Assembly: GCA_964004625.1 (NCBI GenBank)
Contig: CAXFOB010000039.1
Location: 124,001 to 188,000 of the forward strand
DNA length: 64,000 nucleotides
DNA from: GCA-002697625 sp002697625
GTDB taxonomy: Bacteria > Bacteroidota > Bacteroidia > Flavobacteriales > BACL11
Direction of reading: 5' to 3'
Shown: positions 26,038-34,950 of the stretch, piece by piece
Layout of the letters: the number at the start of each line of letters is the position of its first letter
Position numbering within the stretch: the first letter of the stretch is position 1
The notes under the pieces: model-generated
What the model was told of the DNA's origin: nothing
Seen by the model: the letters and a program-made list of their open reading frames with translations, nothing else
Databases searched by the model: none
Position numbers and translations under genes: made by a program

Positions 26038-26757
26038 TCATTTAGATAAAATTTCATTTATTTCATTTTCTAAATCTTCAATAAGAACTATATACATTGA
26101 TAACCAATCGATCTTGTGTTTTTGATATTCTTCTAGTAAGATTAATGTAGAGATTAATTCTTTATCATTTTGGATAGAATTATAAACTATATCGCAATAT
26201 TTTTTCATTGATATTGTATTATCAGTTTTTTTAATAATAATATCTGGATGTTTTTTACTGATTATAGGAATAATAATATCTTCTTTTAATTTCTTTTCGT
26301 ACTCTATGGTTGTTTGAACGTAAGAAGAATAGGTGCTATGAATCCTACTTAACATTTCTGTTATTTTTTCAGAGTTAATATATTTAAGAGCTCCTGAGTT
26401 TACAATTGAATGATACCTTTCTGTTGGAGGTTCAAACACTCTATAATAAATTAGATTAAATTGAATTCTACTTTTACTTTTTGTAAGATCTGTTACAGTT
26501 TCAAAATTAAATTGTTGGTTTATTGGTGTTATAAAAGCATTTATTAGTGCAATATCACCTTGCCAAGTTGTCTTTCTTTCCGTGCAGTAATCTTTAATTT
26601 CTTTTACTTCTTTTTGAAGACTAGTTAGAACTTTGATTCTTTCATTATTATTTTGTTTGTTTATTGAAACTTGATTAATCCAAAAAGATACCGATATACC
26701 TAGTACAATTACAATAAACTCTAATGAATACTTAATAAACCAATCTTTTTTTTTCAT
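26038..26757 (-). CDS. DUF6090 family single-span membrane protein
   Basis: Protein of 239 residues with one N-terminal membrane span (about 9-27, YSLEFIVIVLGISVSFWINQ), then a long, mostly helical charged domain that includes a coiled-coil-like start (NKQNNNERIKVLTSLQKEVKEI). The EF-IVIVLGIS-FWIN pattern is the hallmark of the Bacteroidota DUF6090 family, whose function is not established. No close neighbour suggests a role; ferredoxin genes lie 52 bases upstream on the same strand. Confidence 0.7.
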   Translation of the reverse strand: MKKKDWFIKYSLEFIVIVLGISVSFWINQVSINKQNNNERIKVLTSLQKEVKEIKDYCTERKTTWQGDIALINAFITPINQQFNFETVTDLTKSKSRIQFNLIYYRVFEPPTERYHSIVNSGALKYINSEKITEMLSRIHSTYSSYVQTTIEYEKKLKEDIIIPIISKKHPDIIIKKTDNTISMKKYCDIVYNSIQNDKELISTLILLEEYQKHKIDWLSMYIVLIEDLENEINEILSK

Positions 26758-26809
26758 ATGTCTTCTCTCTAAACACCTATTAATAATAGAAAATTATAAT
26801 ATTAAATAT

Positions 26810-27136
26810 TTATTCTGGGGCTATTTCAAACGCTAAATCTTTAAGATCTTCACTAATAAAAATTTGACATCCAAGTCTACTATTCTCTTTAACATTAAAT
26901 GCTTCAGAAAGCATAGCTTCTTCTTCCTCCCCGATTTCTGGTAACATATGATCTGATGTGATGTAGCACTGACATGAGGCGCACATTGCCATACCACCAC
27001 AGACTCCAATAGTTCCCTCTGGGGCTAACTCATAAGCTTTAATCAACTCCATTAAATTCATTGCCATATCAGTAGGAGCAACTATTTTATGAATTTTTTT
27101 GTCTCTATCAGTAACTGAAATATTTATATCGGACAT
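26810..27136 (-). CDS. 2Fe-2S ferredoxin (adrenodoxin/plant-like fold)
   Basis: Small electron carrier of 108 residues. Cluster-binding cysteines lie in GVCGGMAMCASCQCYI (C-x5-C-x2-C pattern) with the fourth in RLGCQIFI. The C-terminal LAFEIAPE is usual for the [2Fe-2S] Isc-type/adrenodoxin group. It starts two bases after the ferredoxin reductase stop, so the two are co-expressed and probably work as a redox pair. Confidence 0.9.
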   Translation of the reverse strand: MSDINISVTDRDKKIHKIVAPTDMAMNLMELIKAYELAPEGTIGVCGGMAMCASCQCYITSDHMLPEIGEEEEAMLSEAFNVKENSRLGCQIFISEDLKDLAFEIAPE

Positions 27137-27138
27137 TA

Positions 27139-28194
27139 TTAATCATTCAATGCTTTTACCACAGGTTTTTTAGCTTCTTTTCTTGTTCCATCAAATCCAT
27201 CAATTCCTGAAACAGTTGTATATCTAAAAATATTTTTTTTGTTTGGGTGAATAATTTTAAAAGCAGATTGACACATTAATGTTGCTTCATGAAATCCGCA
27301 TAAAATTAATTTTAGTTTTCCAGGGTATGTATTAATGTCTCCAATTGCGAATATTCCATCAATATTAGTTTGGTAATCAAATGTATTGACTTTTATCGCA
27401 TTTTTTTCAATTTCTAATCCCCAGTCTGCTATGGGGCCTAATCTTGGGGAAAGACCAAATAAAGGAATAAAGTGATCAACAAAAACTTCTTCAACTTCTT
27501 TATTTTCTTTGGAAATGACCACACTTTCTAATCTTTCTTTTCCTTTGATTTGAGTTATCTGCGCGGGAGTTATTACATTAATTTTATTTTGATTTTTTAA
27601 CTCAATAACTTTTTCAACTGAGTCTAAGGCTCCACGGAATTCATTTCTTCTATGAACTAAAGTCACATCAGCATTTATGTTAGCTAGAAAAATGCTCCAG
27701 TCTAAAGCTGAGTCCCCTCCTCCTGCTATTACAACTTTTTTATCTCTATAAATTTCAGGGTTTCTAATAATATATTCAACTCCTTTTTCTTCATAAAATG
27801 ATAGATTTTCTAAAGCTGGCTTTCTTGGTTCAAACGACCCTAATCCACCCGCTATTGCAATTACAGGAGCTTGATGTTTTGTTCCTTTATTAGTTGTTAC
27901 TGTAAAAATATTATTTTCATCTTTATCTATTGTTTCAGCTCTCTCACCAAGAGTAAATCCTGGTTCAAATTGCTTACATTGTTCCATTAGATTTTTGGTT
28001 AAATCTCCAGCTAAAATTTCCGGAAAACCTGGGATGTCATATATTGGTTTTTTTGGATAAATCTCGGAGCACTGTCCTCCTGGTTGTGGAAGAGCGTCAA
28101 TTAAATGACATTTTAATTTTAGAAGACCTGCCTCAAATACTGTAAATAGTCCTGTAGGTCCAGCTCCAATAATAATTATATCACTATTAATCAT
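27139..28194 (-). CDS. Ferredoxin--NADP(+) reductase, thioredoxin-reductase-like type
   Basis: FAD enzyme that passes electrons between NADPH and ferredoxin. The FAD-binding motif IIIGAGPTGLFTVFEAG is at residues 5-21, PQPGGQCSEIYP near 37, the NAD(P) motif VVIAGGGDSALDW near 152, and the C-terminal FAD motif GIFAIGDINTYPGKL near 285. The CxxC of true thioredoxin reductases is absent, which supports the FNR assignment. Length 351 residues. It is followed directly by the 2Fe-2S ferredoxin gene. Its promoter is divergent from that of the dicluster ferredoxin. Confidence 0.93.
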   Translation of the reverse strand: MINSDIIIIGAGPTGLFTVFEAGLLKLKCHLIDALPQPGGQCSEIYPKKPIYDIPGFPEILAGDLTKNLMEQCKQFEPGFTLGERAETIDKDENNIFTVTTNKGTKHQAPVIAIAGGLGSFEPRKPALENLSFYEEKGVEYIIRNPEIYRDKKVVIAGGGDSALDWSIFLANINADVTLVHRRNEFRGALDSVEKVIELKNQNKINVITPAQITQIKGKERLESVVISKENKEVEEVFVDHFIPLFGLSPRLGPIADWGLEIEKNAIKVNTFDYQTNIDGIFAIGDINTYPGKLKLILCGFHEATLMCQSAFKIIHPNKKNIFRYTTVSGIDGFDGTRKEAKKPVVKALND

Positions 28195-28217
28195 TTTAAT
28201 TTTATTTTAATTGTACG

Positions 28218-28225
28218 CAAAAGTA
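28218..28225 (-). promoter_or_regulatory. -7 promoter element of the ferredoxin reductase-ferredoxin pair
   Basis: TACTTTTG on the minus strand, 23 bases before the ATG at 28194. Confidence 0.5.
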
Positions 28226-28280
28226 CAAACTAAAAATAGACACATTAAATATTAAATGACATTATTTGTTAAAAAAGTCT

Positions 28281-28288
28281 TATTTTTG
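28281..28288 (+). promoter_or_regulatory. -7 promoter element of the dicluster ferredoxin
   Basis: TATTTTTG lies 17 bases before the ATG at 28306. A TTTG at 28265-28268 is too close (12 bases) to be a normal -33 box. Confidence 0.5.
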
Positions 28289-28305
28289 TACAAAATTATA
28301 AAACA

Positions 28306-28617
28306 ATGGCAATTAAAATTACTGAAGATTGTATAAATTGTGAAGCATGTGAGCCTGAATGCCCTAATAATGCCATTTATGCACCTGAGGAAAATTGGAG
28401 GTTTTCAGATGGAACAAATATGAAAGATAATACTGAAAATCAACATTTATCAGATGAGTTTTTTTATATTGTTACAGATAAATGTACAGAATGTAAAGGT
28501 TTTAACGATGAGCCTGCTTGTGCTTCTGTATGTCCTGTTGACTGTTGTGTTCCTGATGAAGATAATGTAGAAAATGAAGCTGAACTTTTAGCTAAAAAAG
28601 ACAAACTTCATTTGTAG
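28306..28617 (+). CDS. 4Fe-4S dicluster ferredoxin
   Basis: Electron carrier of 103 residues with two cysteine sets: CINCEACEPECPNNAI (C-x2-C-x2-C-x3-C) near the N-terminus and CTECKG...CASVCPVDCC near residue 65-85. The insertion between the clusters and the acidic C-terminus resemble the Bacteroidota/Azotobacter-type 2[4Fe-4S] ferredoxins. It is monocistronic, with its own promoter. The partner enzymes are unknown. Confidence 0.92.
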   Translation: MAIKITEDCINCEACEPECPNNAIYAPEENWRFSDGTNMKDNTENQHLSDEFFYIVTDKCTECKGFNDEPACASVCPVDCCVPDEDNVENEAELLAKKDKLHL

Positions 28618-28636
28618 ATAAATTAATTATATTTTT

Positions 28637-29230
28637 TTATTTTGCTACAACTTCTTTAATTTTTTCTCCCATTTTTTGCTTCAGTAAACTTTCAATACCT
28701 TGTTTTAATGTTACAGTAGAAGAAGGACATCCGTTACATGCTCCACTTAAGGTAACGCTAACTATTCCATCTACAAAAGAATGCAGTGTTATAGCACCAC
28801 CATCTCCCTCTACTGCAGGTCTTATGTATTCATCTAACAATTCGGCGATTTCTTTTTCTGATCCCTCAAATTCTCTTTTTTCTTCAATTATTACTTCTTT
28901 TACAGATTCAGATTTTTCTTTAATGTCTGTAGATATATATTCTGTGTGGTTAATAATCTCTATAGAATTTAGGAAATCCGTAATATACATCCTTAATTGA
29001 AGGGCAATATCTTGCCATTCTATAGTTGCGGTTTTTGTAACAGAAACAAAGTTTGAACTAATAAAAACACTCTTTACAAAAGGAAGTTTAAATAATTCAT
29101 TTGCAATAGGAATTTCTTTCGCTTCAGAAGCGTTTAATATTTCTAAACTTTTATCTGCAAGCATTCGGTTACTAACAAATTTCATCACTTCCGGATTTGG
29201 AGTGCTTTCTGCATATATACTGTAGTTCAT
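28637..29230 (-). CDS. Nfu-type Fe-S cluster scaffold/carrier (Nfu_N plus NifU C-terminal domain)
   Basis: Delivers Fe-S clusters to target proteins. The N-terminal Nfu_N domain (about 1-85) starts YSIYAESTPNPEVMKFV. A glutamate-rich linker follows, then the NifU C-terminal domain (about 118-197) with DEYIRPAVEGDGGAITL and the cluster-binding CNGCPSS. A second, shorter Nfu protein is encoded at 51688-51942. Its promoter abuts that of the divergent gamma-carbonic anhydrase gene. Confidence 0.92.
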   Translation of the reverse strand: MNYSIYAESTPNPEVMKFVSNRMLADKSLEILNASEAKEIPIANELFKLPFVKSVFISSNFVSVTKTATIEWQDIALQLRMYITDFLNSIEIINHTEYISTDIKEKSESVKEVIIEEKREFEGSEKEIAELLDEYIRPAVEGDGGAITLHSFVDGIVSVTLSGACNGCPSSTVTLKQGIESLLKQKMGEKIKEVVAK

Positions 29231-29243
29231 AAATCTTATTTTT

Positions 29244-29259
29244 TACATTTGCAAAAATA
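29244..29259. promoter_or_regulatory. Abutting divergent -7 elements (nfu / gamma-carbonic anhydrase)
   Basis: TACATTTG on the plus strand (29244-29251) directly abuts TATTTTTG on the minus strand (29252-29259). Each is an exact TAnnTTTG match, 20-23 bases from the start codon it serves. The two promoters cannot be occupied at the same time, so they are likely mutually exclusive. Confidence 0.6.
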
Positions 29260-29273
29260 CGAACAATATTATT

Positions 29274-29795
29274 ATGGCACTAATAAAGAATGTAAAAGGA
29301 ATTTCCCCTGTTTTTGGGGAAAATATTTATTTAGCAGAAAACGCTACAGTGGTTGGAGATGTTAAAATGGGAGATAACTGCAGTGTATGGTTCCATGCGG
29401 TTATTAGAGGAGATGTAAATTCTATTATAATAGGCAATAAGGTAAATATTCAGGATGGTGCAGTAGTACATTGTACCTATAGGAAGGCTTCAACTAAAAT
29501 TGGACACAATGTTTCTATTGGACATAACGCAATAGTCCATGGTTGTACTATTAAAGATAATGTATTAATTGGAATGGGTTCTGTTGTTATGGATGGAGCA
29601 GTTGTAGAAAGTAATTCCATTGTAGCGGCAGGATCAGTGGTCTTAGAAGGTACTATTATAGAGTCTGGCACTATTTATGCTGGTATACCTGCAAAAAAAG
29701 TAAAAGATTTAGATAAGGAAAAGATAAATAGATTGACTTCTGGGGTTTCAGATAATTATGTATTGTATTCTTCTTGGTTTATAGATGAAGATTAA
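29274..29795 (+). CDS. Gamma-carbonic anhydrase-like hexapeptide-repeat protein
   Basis: Trimeric left-handed beta-helix protein of the gamma-CA/YrdA group. Hexapeptide repeats run from about residue 10 to 145. The three zinc-ligand histidines are in DGAVVHCTY, SIGHNA and IVHGCT. RGDVNSI is also conserved. Length 173 residues. Members may hydrate CO2 or act as metal-binding scaffolds, and activity cannot be told from sequence. Its 3' end overlaps the convergent murI gene by 17 bases. Confidence 0.9.
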   Translation: MALIKNVKGISPVFGENIYLAENATVVGDVKMGDNCSVWFHAVIRGDVNSIIIGNKVNIQDGAVVHCTYRKASTKIGHNVSIGHNAIVHGCTIKDNVLIGMGSVVMDGAVVESNSIVAAGSVVLEGTIIESGTIYAGIPAKKVKDLDKEKINRLTSGVSDNYVLYSSWFIDED

Positions 29796-30579
29796 CTTCC
29801 TCTAATTTTACTTCTTCTTTAAAAAAGAATCTTGCACTTTTTTCAAAAGATTCAGTATAATCAGAAACATAAAAATGATGTTCAGTTTCTTTGGTTTCCT
29901 TTAATAAATTTTCTGATTCTAAGGATTCTGCAATATGATGAGCAACAATCTTGGCTGAGTCAATAACATTTACCTTCCCCTTATAATATTCATTTATTTC
30001 ATTCTGAATTAATGGGTAATGTGTACACGCTAAGATTAGATGGTCGATATTCCTTAATATAGGAGCTGAGAGATAGTTTGAAATTACTTTTTTACTTATT
30101 TCTTCATTCACAAACCCTTCTTCTATCATAGGAGCTAGTAAAGGAGTAGATAAAGAACTTACATTCGCACTATTACACAATTCTTGTATTTTACTTGTAT
30201 AGATGCCAGAACCTATAGTTGCTTTTGTTCCAATAACACCTATATTATAATTAGAACATACTCTTACGACCTCTTCTATAACAGGGTCAATTACATTAAA
30301 CACTTTCTTATTTTCAGAATAATTTAAGACACTATTGTCTGAAACAGAAGATGCAGAGTTACATGCAATTACAATAACTTTACAATTCTTTTTAATCAGA
30401 AATTGAATTATTTTTCTACTAAAGTTCTGTATCGAATCTTTAGATTTTTCTCCATACGGAAGATGTTTGGTGTCCCCAAAATATATAATGTTCTCATATG
30501 GTAATACTTCTTTTATAGCATTTGCTACAGTAAGTCCGCCAATTCCAGAATCAAAAATACCTATAGGATTGTTTTTCAT
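29779..30579 (-). CDS. murI: Glutamate racemase
   Basis: Makes D-glutamate for peptidoglycan in the cytoplasm. Both catalytic cysteines are visible: VIACNSASS near residue 72 and LACTHYPLI near 183. The N-terminus has GIFDSGIGGLTVANAI and YFGDTKHLPYG. Length 266 residues. It is the last gene of the bamA-ompH cluster but lies beyond a strong hairpin after ompH, so it may have its own weak promoter. The 3' end overlaps the gamma-CA gene. Confidence 0.97.
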   Translation of the reverse strand: MKNNPIGIFDSGIGGLTVANAIKEVLPYENIIYFGDTKHLPYGEKSKDSIQNFSRKIIQFLIKKNCKVIVIACNSASSVSDNSVLNYSENKKVFNVIDPVIEEVVRVCSNYNIGVIGTKATIGSGIYTSKIQELCNSANVSSLSTPLLAPMIEEGFVNEEISKKVISNYLSAPILRNIDHLILACTHYPLIQNEINEYYKGKVNVIDSAKIVAHHIAESLESENLLKETKETEHHFYVSDYTESFEKSARFFFKEEVKLEEVNLHL

Positions 30580-30593
30580 GATTTAAAGGTATA

Positions 30594-30624
30594 AAAAAAG
30601 CATCTTATTGTAAGATGCTTTTTT
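30594..30624 (-). terminator. Intrinsic terminator between the first ompH and murI
   Basis: A 14-base perfect stem (AAAAAAGCATCTTA and its complement) with a three-base loop. A-tract and T-tract flank it, so it can work in both directions. It lies 21 bases after the ompH stop and 15 bases before the murI start. Confidence 0.85.
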
Positions 30625-30644
30625 ATAATTTTTTTAATATTGAA

Positions 30645-31139
30645 TTATAATCCTAATTCCTTTTTTACTTTATCTAAGATGTTTTCACTATCTTTTGAGT
30701 ATAAAAGAATTCCTGAGCTAGAATCTAAAATATAAGTATATTTTCCCTTTTCAGCAACAGCATTAATAGCGTTTGTGGCTTTTTCCTCAATTGGCTGTAG
30801 TAATTCAATCTCTTTATTTTGTAAAGATGTTTGAGCAGATTGTTGAAACGTAGTTATTCTTTGTTCTAACCCTTGTATTTCCGCAATTTTATCTTGTTTT
30901 GTAAGCTCATCATAACTTGCTTCATTGTTTTGATAGTCTTCAATCATAGATTGGTACTCTGATTGCATAGACATTAACTGACTTTCTAATCCTTTCGCAT
31001 AGTCTTGTAATTCGGCAACAGCTTTGTCTCTTTCTGGCATTATAGAAATTAATTCCTGAGCGTTTAGGTGCCCAAATTTTTGAGCATAAGTGCTAAAAGT
31101 TAGTAATCCTAGTAATGTTAATAATGCTAATTTTTTCAT
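30645..31139 (-). CDS. OmpH/Skp family periplasmic chaperone (copy 1)
   Basis: Holds unfolded outer-membrane proteins in the periplasm on their way to BamA. It has a signal peptide (MKKLALLTLLGLLTFSTYAQ), then FGHLNAQELISIMPERDKA, a long coiled-coil arm (about 40-125) and the C-terminal YTYILDSSSGILLYS strand. Length 164 residues. The second copy lies 24 bases upstream, with bamA before it, the usual Bacteroidota order. Confidence 0.92.
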   Translation of the reverse strand: MKKLALLTLLGLLTFSTYAQKFGHLNAQELISIMPERDKAVAELQDYAKGLESQLMSMQSEYQSMIEDYQNNEASYDELTKQDKIAEIQGLEQRITTFQQSAQTSLQNKEIELLQPIEEKATNAINAVAEKGKYTYILDSSSGILLYSKDSENILDKVKKELGL

Positions 31140-31163
31140 TTATTATTTTATTTAGTTTAATAT

Positions 31164-31679
31164 TTAGTATCCCATCAATTCTAAAACCTTGTCACTCTTG
31201 TCCAGGTCCGGGTTTGAGTATAACATGATTAAATCACTTGAGGCGTCAAAAATAACAGAATATTTGTTATTGGCCGCTAATTGTTGAACCGCATCAAAAA
31301 TTCTATCTTGGATTGGCTTTATGAGTTCTTGTCTCTTTTTGTATAGAGATCCATTAGTCCCAAAATACTTTTGTTGTAATGTTTGAACAGACTTTTCTTT
31401 CGCAATTATTGCATCTTCTCTTTTGATCTTCATCTCAGAAGTTAATAATACTTGTTCAGATTGATAGTCCCTATACATCTGCTCTACTTCGGCATAAGCG
31501 GCTTCTATTTCAGACTGCCATGCTTCTGAGTAGTCATTTATTTTTTCTTCCGCCTGAACAAAATCAGGAACCTTTTTCAGAATATAATCTGTATCTACAT
31601 ATGCAAATTTTTGAGCATACATACCTAAAGAAGAAAAAAGAAGTAAAGTAAATAGGATGATTTTTTTTGTAGTTTTCAT
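31164..31679 (-). CDS. OmpH/Skp family periplasmic chaperone (copy 2)
   Basis: Paralogue of the neighbouring OmpH, 171 residues. Signal peptide IILFTLLLFSSLGMYAQ, then FAYVDTDYILKKVPDFVQAEEKI, coiled-coil arm, and the family C-terminus KYSVIFDASSDLIMLYS. It starts 11 bases after bamA and is clearly in the same operon. Two diverged Skp-like copies may form mixed trimers or serve different clients (inference). Confidence 0.92.
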   Translation of the reverse strand: MKTTKKIILFTLLLFSSLGMYAQKFAYVDTDYILKKVPDFVQAEEKINDYSEAWQSEIEAAYAEVEQMYRDYQSEQVLLTSEMKIKREDAIIAKEKSVQTLQQKYFGTNGSLYKKRQELIKPIQDRIFDAVQQLAANNKYSVIFDASSDLIMLYSNPDLDKSDKVLELMGY

Positions 31680-31690
31680 AATATTATATT

Positions 31691-34210
31691 TTAAAAGTTT
31701 TGTCCTATAGAAAAATGAAATTGTCCGATATTAGCATCAGGGTTTCCTGGAATTTCATCCATTCCCCAACCATAATCTAGTCCCATTAACCCCATCATAG
31801 GGATTGTTATTCTTACACCAATTCCAACCGATCTTTTTACTGAGAAAGGATTAAAATAATCGAAATTATCCCAAGCATTTCCTGCTTCTAGAAACCCAAG
31901 TGCATAAACAGTAGAGGAAGGGTTTAGACTAATAGCGTACCTAAGTTCGGCAGTATATCTATTAAAAATTGTACCACCAGTTTGTGGAGAAACAGAATTA
32001 TTAGAATATCCTCTTAAAGATATTAATTCTCTTCCATCAAATTGATATCCCATTCCACTCATTCCATCACCACCTAAATAGAATCTACCGAATGGAGCTG
32101 CTCCAATACTTTTATTGTACATATTAAGGAATCCCATTTCTGCTCTTGTAGCTAAAACTAATTTATCTGTAATAGCAGAATACCATTTAGACTTAAAAGT
32201 CCACTTATAGTATTCCATAAATTTATACTTTTCCTGATCTGTCATATCGGAGTAATCATCTATATCATCAAACAAGGAGTATGGAGGTGTTGCTTTAACA
32301 TTTAAACTAAAGAAAGAACCTCTCCTTGGATAAGTTATCTGATCAACAGATTCTCTTTCTAAAGTTACACTATAACTAAAATCATTTGATGTTCCATCTT
32401 TAAAACTAAAGAAAGATTGAGAATTTTCTAATTTATATTGCTGAAAATTTAAAGAGTTTCTGAAAACGAAAAAATCATCAGGAACTTGTAGTCTTTTGCC
32501 GAGTCCAATACTAAGTCCTGTAATTTGAGTAGACTCTCTATCGTCACCTTCTTGACCGTTTGAAAATACATTTTTATATAAGGAAACACTTAATGAAGTG
32601 GGTTTTTTACCTCCTAACCAAGGTTCTATAAAAGACATTCTATAATTTTGATAGTATATTCCGTTAGATGAGGCGGAAATCATAAATCTTTGTCCATCTC
32701 CTGAAGGTAAAGGGTCCCAGTATCTAGGTTTAAAGATGTTTCTGCTAGAAAAGTTCTTAAACTCTAACATTAGAGTACCAAGTACTCTTCCTGCTCCCCA
32801 TCCTCCTTGAAGTTGTATTTTGTCAGATGATTTTTCTTCTACATTGTAGGTAATGTCAACAGTATTCCTAATAGGGTCGGGTTGTATATCTATATTACCT
32901 AATGTTTCGGGATTAAAGTAATCTAATGCGGCAAGTTCTCGTTGAGTTCTTATAATATCCGAACGCTTAAACAAATCTCCTGGCTTAGTTCTTATTTCTC
33001 TCATTACAACATGGTCATTTGTTTTCGTGTTTCCATTAACAGTAACTTTATTAACTCTAGCCTGCTGTCCTTCATGAATTCTTATTTCTAAATCAATTTC
33101 ATTGTTTTCTGTAGCAGTTTCAATTGGGTTTGCATTAAAGAAAAGATATCCATCATCTAGGTATAACGAACTTATATCCCCTCCATTTGGACTTCCATAT
33201 ATTCTACTATCTAATACAGATTTATCAAAAACATCACCACTTTCAATAGATAATATTTTACTTAATTCTTCATTAGTGTATTTTGTGTTTCCTACAAAAG
33301 TTATATTTCGGAAGCTATAAGGATTCCCTTCGTAAATCCACACCTCAATTGTAAGTGTATTATCTGGGTTTAAATAGTTTGTATCTCTTAGAATTCGGGC
33401 ATCTCTAAATCCTTTTTCGTTATATTTTGTAATTATTGATTGTAAATCGGTCTCTAAGTTAACTTCATTAAATTTAGAAACTTTAAAAATTCTCCACCAT
33501 TTTTTAGTTTTTGTTTCTTTCATTTTTCTACTAATAGAAAAATCTGAAAGTGCGTAGGTTTTATCTGCTTTGTTAAAGAATGTTTTCTTGGTATTATTTC
33601 TTAATTCTCTGCCATGAATAATTATCTCTTTGATTTTGACTCTCTCCCCTTTATCTATCGTAAAAGTAAGAGAGGAAGCATTTAATGTTTCTTTATCTTC
33701 AGTTACTTCATGAGATACAATAATATTATTAAATCCTTTATCTTGAAAATAAATCTCGATTTTGTAAATAGAGTTATTAATCAGGTTATCGGTTAGGACT
33801 TTTCCTCTCATTAATTTTAACTGATCTTTTAATTCTGTTATGTCATGTTTTTTAATTTCTCCCTTAAAATTAAACTTTGAAAGTTTTGGATGTTCTTTTA
33901 GCAAAATATTCAGAAAGATTTTCTCTTCCTCTATTTTTTCTATTTCAATTGAGACGTCTGCAAACAAACCTTGTTTCCAAAGCTTTTTGATAGCTAAAGA
34001 GACGTCTTCTCCTGGAATTGTAATTTTCTCTCCTAAACTTAACCCACTAATGCTGATTAATGTATTCTTATCAAGATATTTTGTCCCGCTAACAGTTATG
34101 CCTGAAATAAAATATTTTTTAGGACTAGAATAATCTACAATATTAGATTGAGCAAAAGATATTTTTGTTGCTAAAAATAGGACTCCAAGTATTAAAACTA
34201 ATTTCTTCAA
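31691..34210 (-). CDS. bamA: Outer membrane assembly factor BamA
   Basis: Inserts beta-barrel proteins into the outer membrane. A signal peptide (about 1-20) is followed by POTRA domains (about 28-400; for example ITVSGTKYLDKNTLISISGL, ITFVGNTKYTNEELSKIL and VTVNGNTKTNDHVVMREI). The 16-strand barrel has GRELISLRGYSN (the conserved RGY of loop 6), ends MGLDYGWGMDE...FHFSIGQNF, and has the terminal aromatic. At 839 residues it is in the Bacteroidota range. Its ATG overlaps the uppS stop by four bases. Confidence 0.96.
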   Translation of the reverse strand: MKKLVLILGVLFLATKISFAQSNIVDYSSPKKYFISGITVSGTKYLDKNTLISISGLSLGEKITIPGEDVSLAIKKLWKQGLFADVSIEIEKIEEEKIFLNILLKEHPKLSKFNFKGEIKKHDITELKDQLKLMRGKVLTDNLINNSIYKIEIYFQDKGFNNIIVSHEVTEDKETLNASSLTFTIDKGERVKIKEIIIHGRELRNNTKKTFFNKADKTYALSDFSISRKMKETKTKKWWRIFKVSKFNEVNLETDLQSIITKYNEKGFRDARILRDTNYLNPDNTLTIEVWIYEGNPYSFRNITFVGNTKYTNEELSKILSIESGDVFDKSVLDSRIYGSPNGGDISSLYLDDGYLFFNANPIETATENNEIDLEIRIHEGQQARVNKVTVNGNTKTNDHVVMREIRTKPGDLFKRSDIIRTQRELAALDYFNPETLGNIDIQPDPIRNTVDITYNVEEKSSDKIQLQGGWGAGRVLGTLMLEFKNFSSRNIFKPRYWDPLPSGDGQRFMISASSNGIYYQNYRMSFIEPWLGGKKPTSLSVSLYKNVFSNGQEGDDRESTQITGLSIGLGKRLQVPDDFFVFRNSLNFQQYKLENSQSFFSFKDGTSNDFSYSVTLERESVDQITYPRRGSFFSLNVKATPPYSLFDDIDDYSDMTDQEKYKFMEYYKWTFKSKWYSAITDKLVLATRAEMGFLNMYNKSIGAAPFGRFYLGGDGMSGMGYQFDGRELISLRGYSNNSVSPQTGGTIFNRYTAELRYAISLNPSSTVYALGFLEAGNAWDNFDYFNPFSVKRSVGIGVRITIPMMGLMGLDYGWGMDEIPGNPDANIGQFHFSIGQNF

Positions 34211-34941
34211 TTTTCCTCTTTTAATTGTTCTGATGTTTTGCCAAATCTTCTTTCTCGGTTCTGAAACTCAAAAATTGCTTCAAATAAATCTTCTTTTGTA
34301 AATTCTGGCCATAGTTTTTCTGTAAAATATAACTCAGAATAGGCTATTTGCCAAAGTAAAAAGTTGCTAATTCTATGTTCTCCACTAGTTCGGATTAATA
34401 ACTCAGGATTAGGAACGCCTTTTGTATTTAGATATTGTGAAAACACCTCTTCATTTATTTCTTCTTCTGAGAGTCCTTCTTTTATAATTTGTTTAATTGC
34501 GTTTATAATTTCCCAATGACCACTATAACTTAATGCTAAAATAAGATTAGTTCCATTATTTTCTTTTGTACTCTTAATTGCTTCTTGTAACTCTTTCTGA
34601 CACTTATTTGGAAGATCCTTAAGGTTCCCAATAGCAGATAAACGGATATTATTATCCATTAAAGTTTTTCTTTCTTTATTTATAGTAGAAATCAATAGAG
34701 TCATTAAGGCGTCTACTTCTATTTTTGGCCTGTTCCAGTTTTCAGTGGAGAATGCATATAATGTTAGATGTTTTAGGCCTATTTCAGCTGCAGCTTCTAC
34801 TGTATTTCTTACTGCTTTTACTCCATTTTGGTGCCCGAAAACACGAAATTGCCCTTTTGTTTTTGCCCATCTGCCATTACCATCCATAGTAATAGCAATA
34901 TGCTTTGGAAGATTTTCTTTGTTTATTTTATTTAGGAACAT
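34207..34941 (-). CDS. uppS: Undecaprenyl diphosphate synthase (cis-prenyltransferase)
   Basis: Makes the C55 lipid carrier for peptidoglycan and O-antigen precursors. Signature motifs: AITMDGNGRWAKTKG at the N-terminus, FGHQNGVKAVRNTV, LYAFSTENWNRP, and the C-terminal LIRTSGEHRISNFLLWQIAYSELYF with the Mg-binding Glu. Length 244 residues. It overlaps bamA by four bases. Confidence 0.97.
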   Translation of the reverse strand: MFLNKINKENLPKHIAITMDGNGRWAKTKGQFRVFGHQNGVKAVRNTVEAAAEIGLKHLTLYAFSTENWNRPKIEVDALMTLLISTINKERKTLMDNNIRLSAIGNLKDLPNKCQKELQEAIKSTKENNGTNLILALSYSGHWEIINAIKQIIKEGLSEEEINEEVFSQYLNTKGVPNPELLIRTSGEHRISNFLLWQIAYSELYFTEKLWPEFTKEDLFEAIFEFQNRERRFGKTSEQLKEEN

Positions 34942-34950
34942 CTATTTTGC

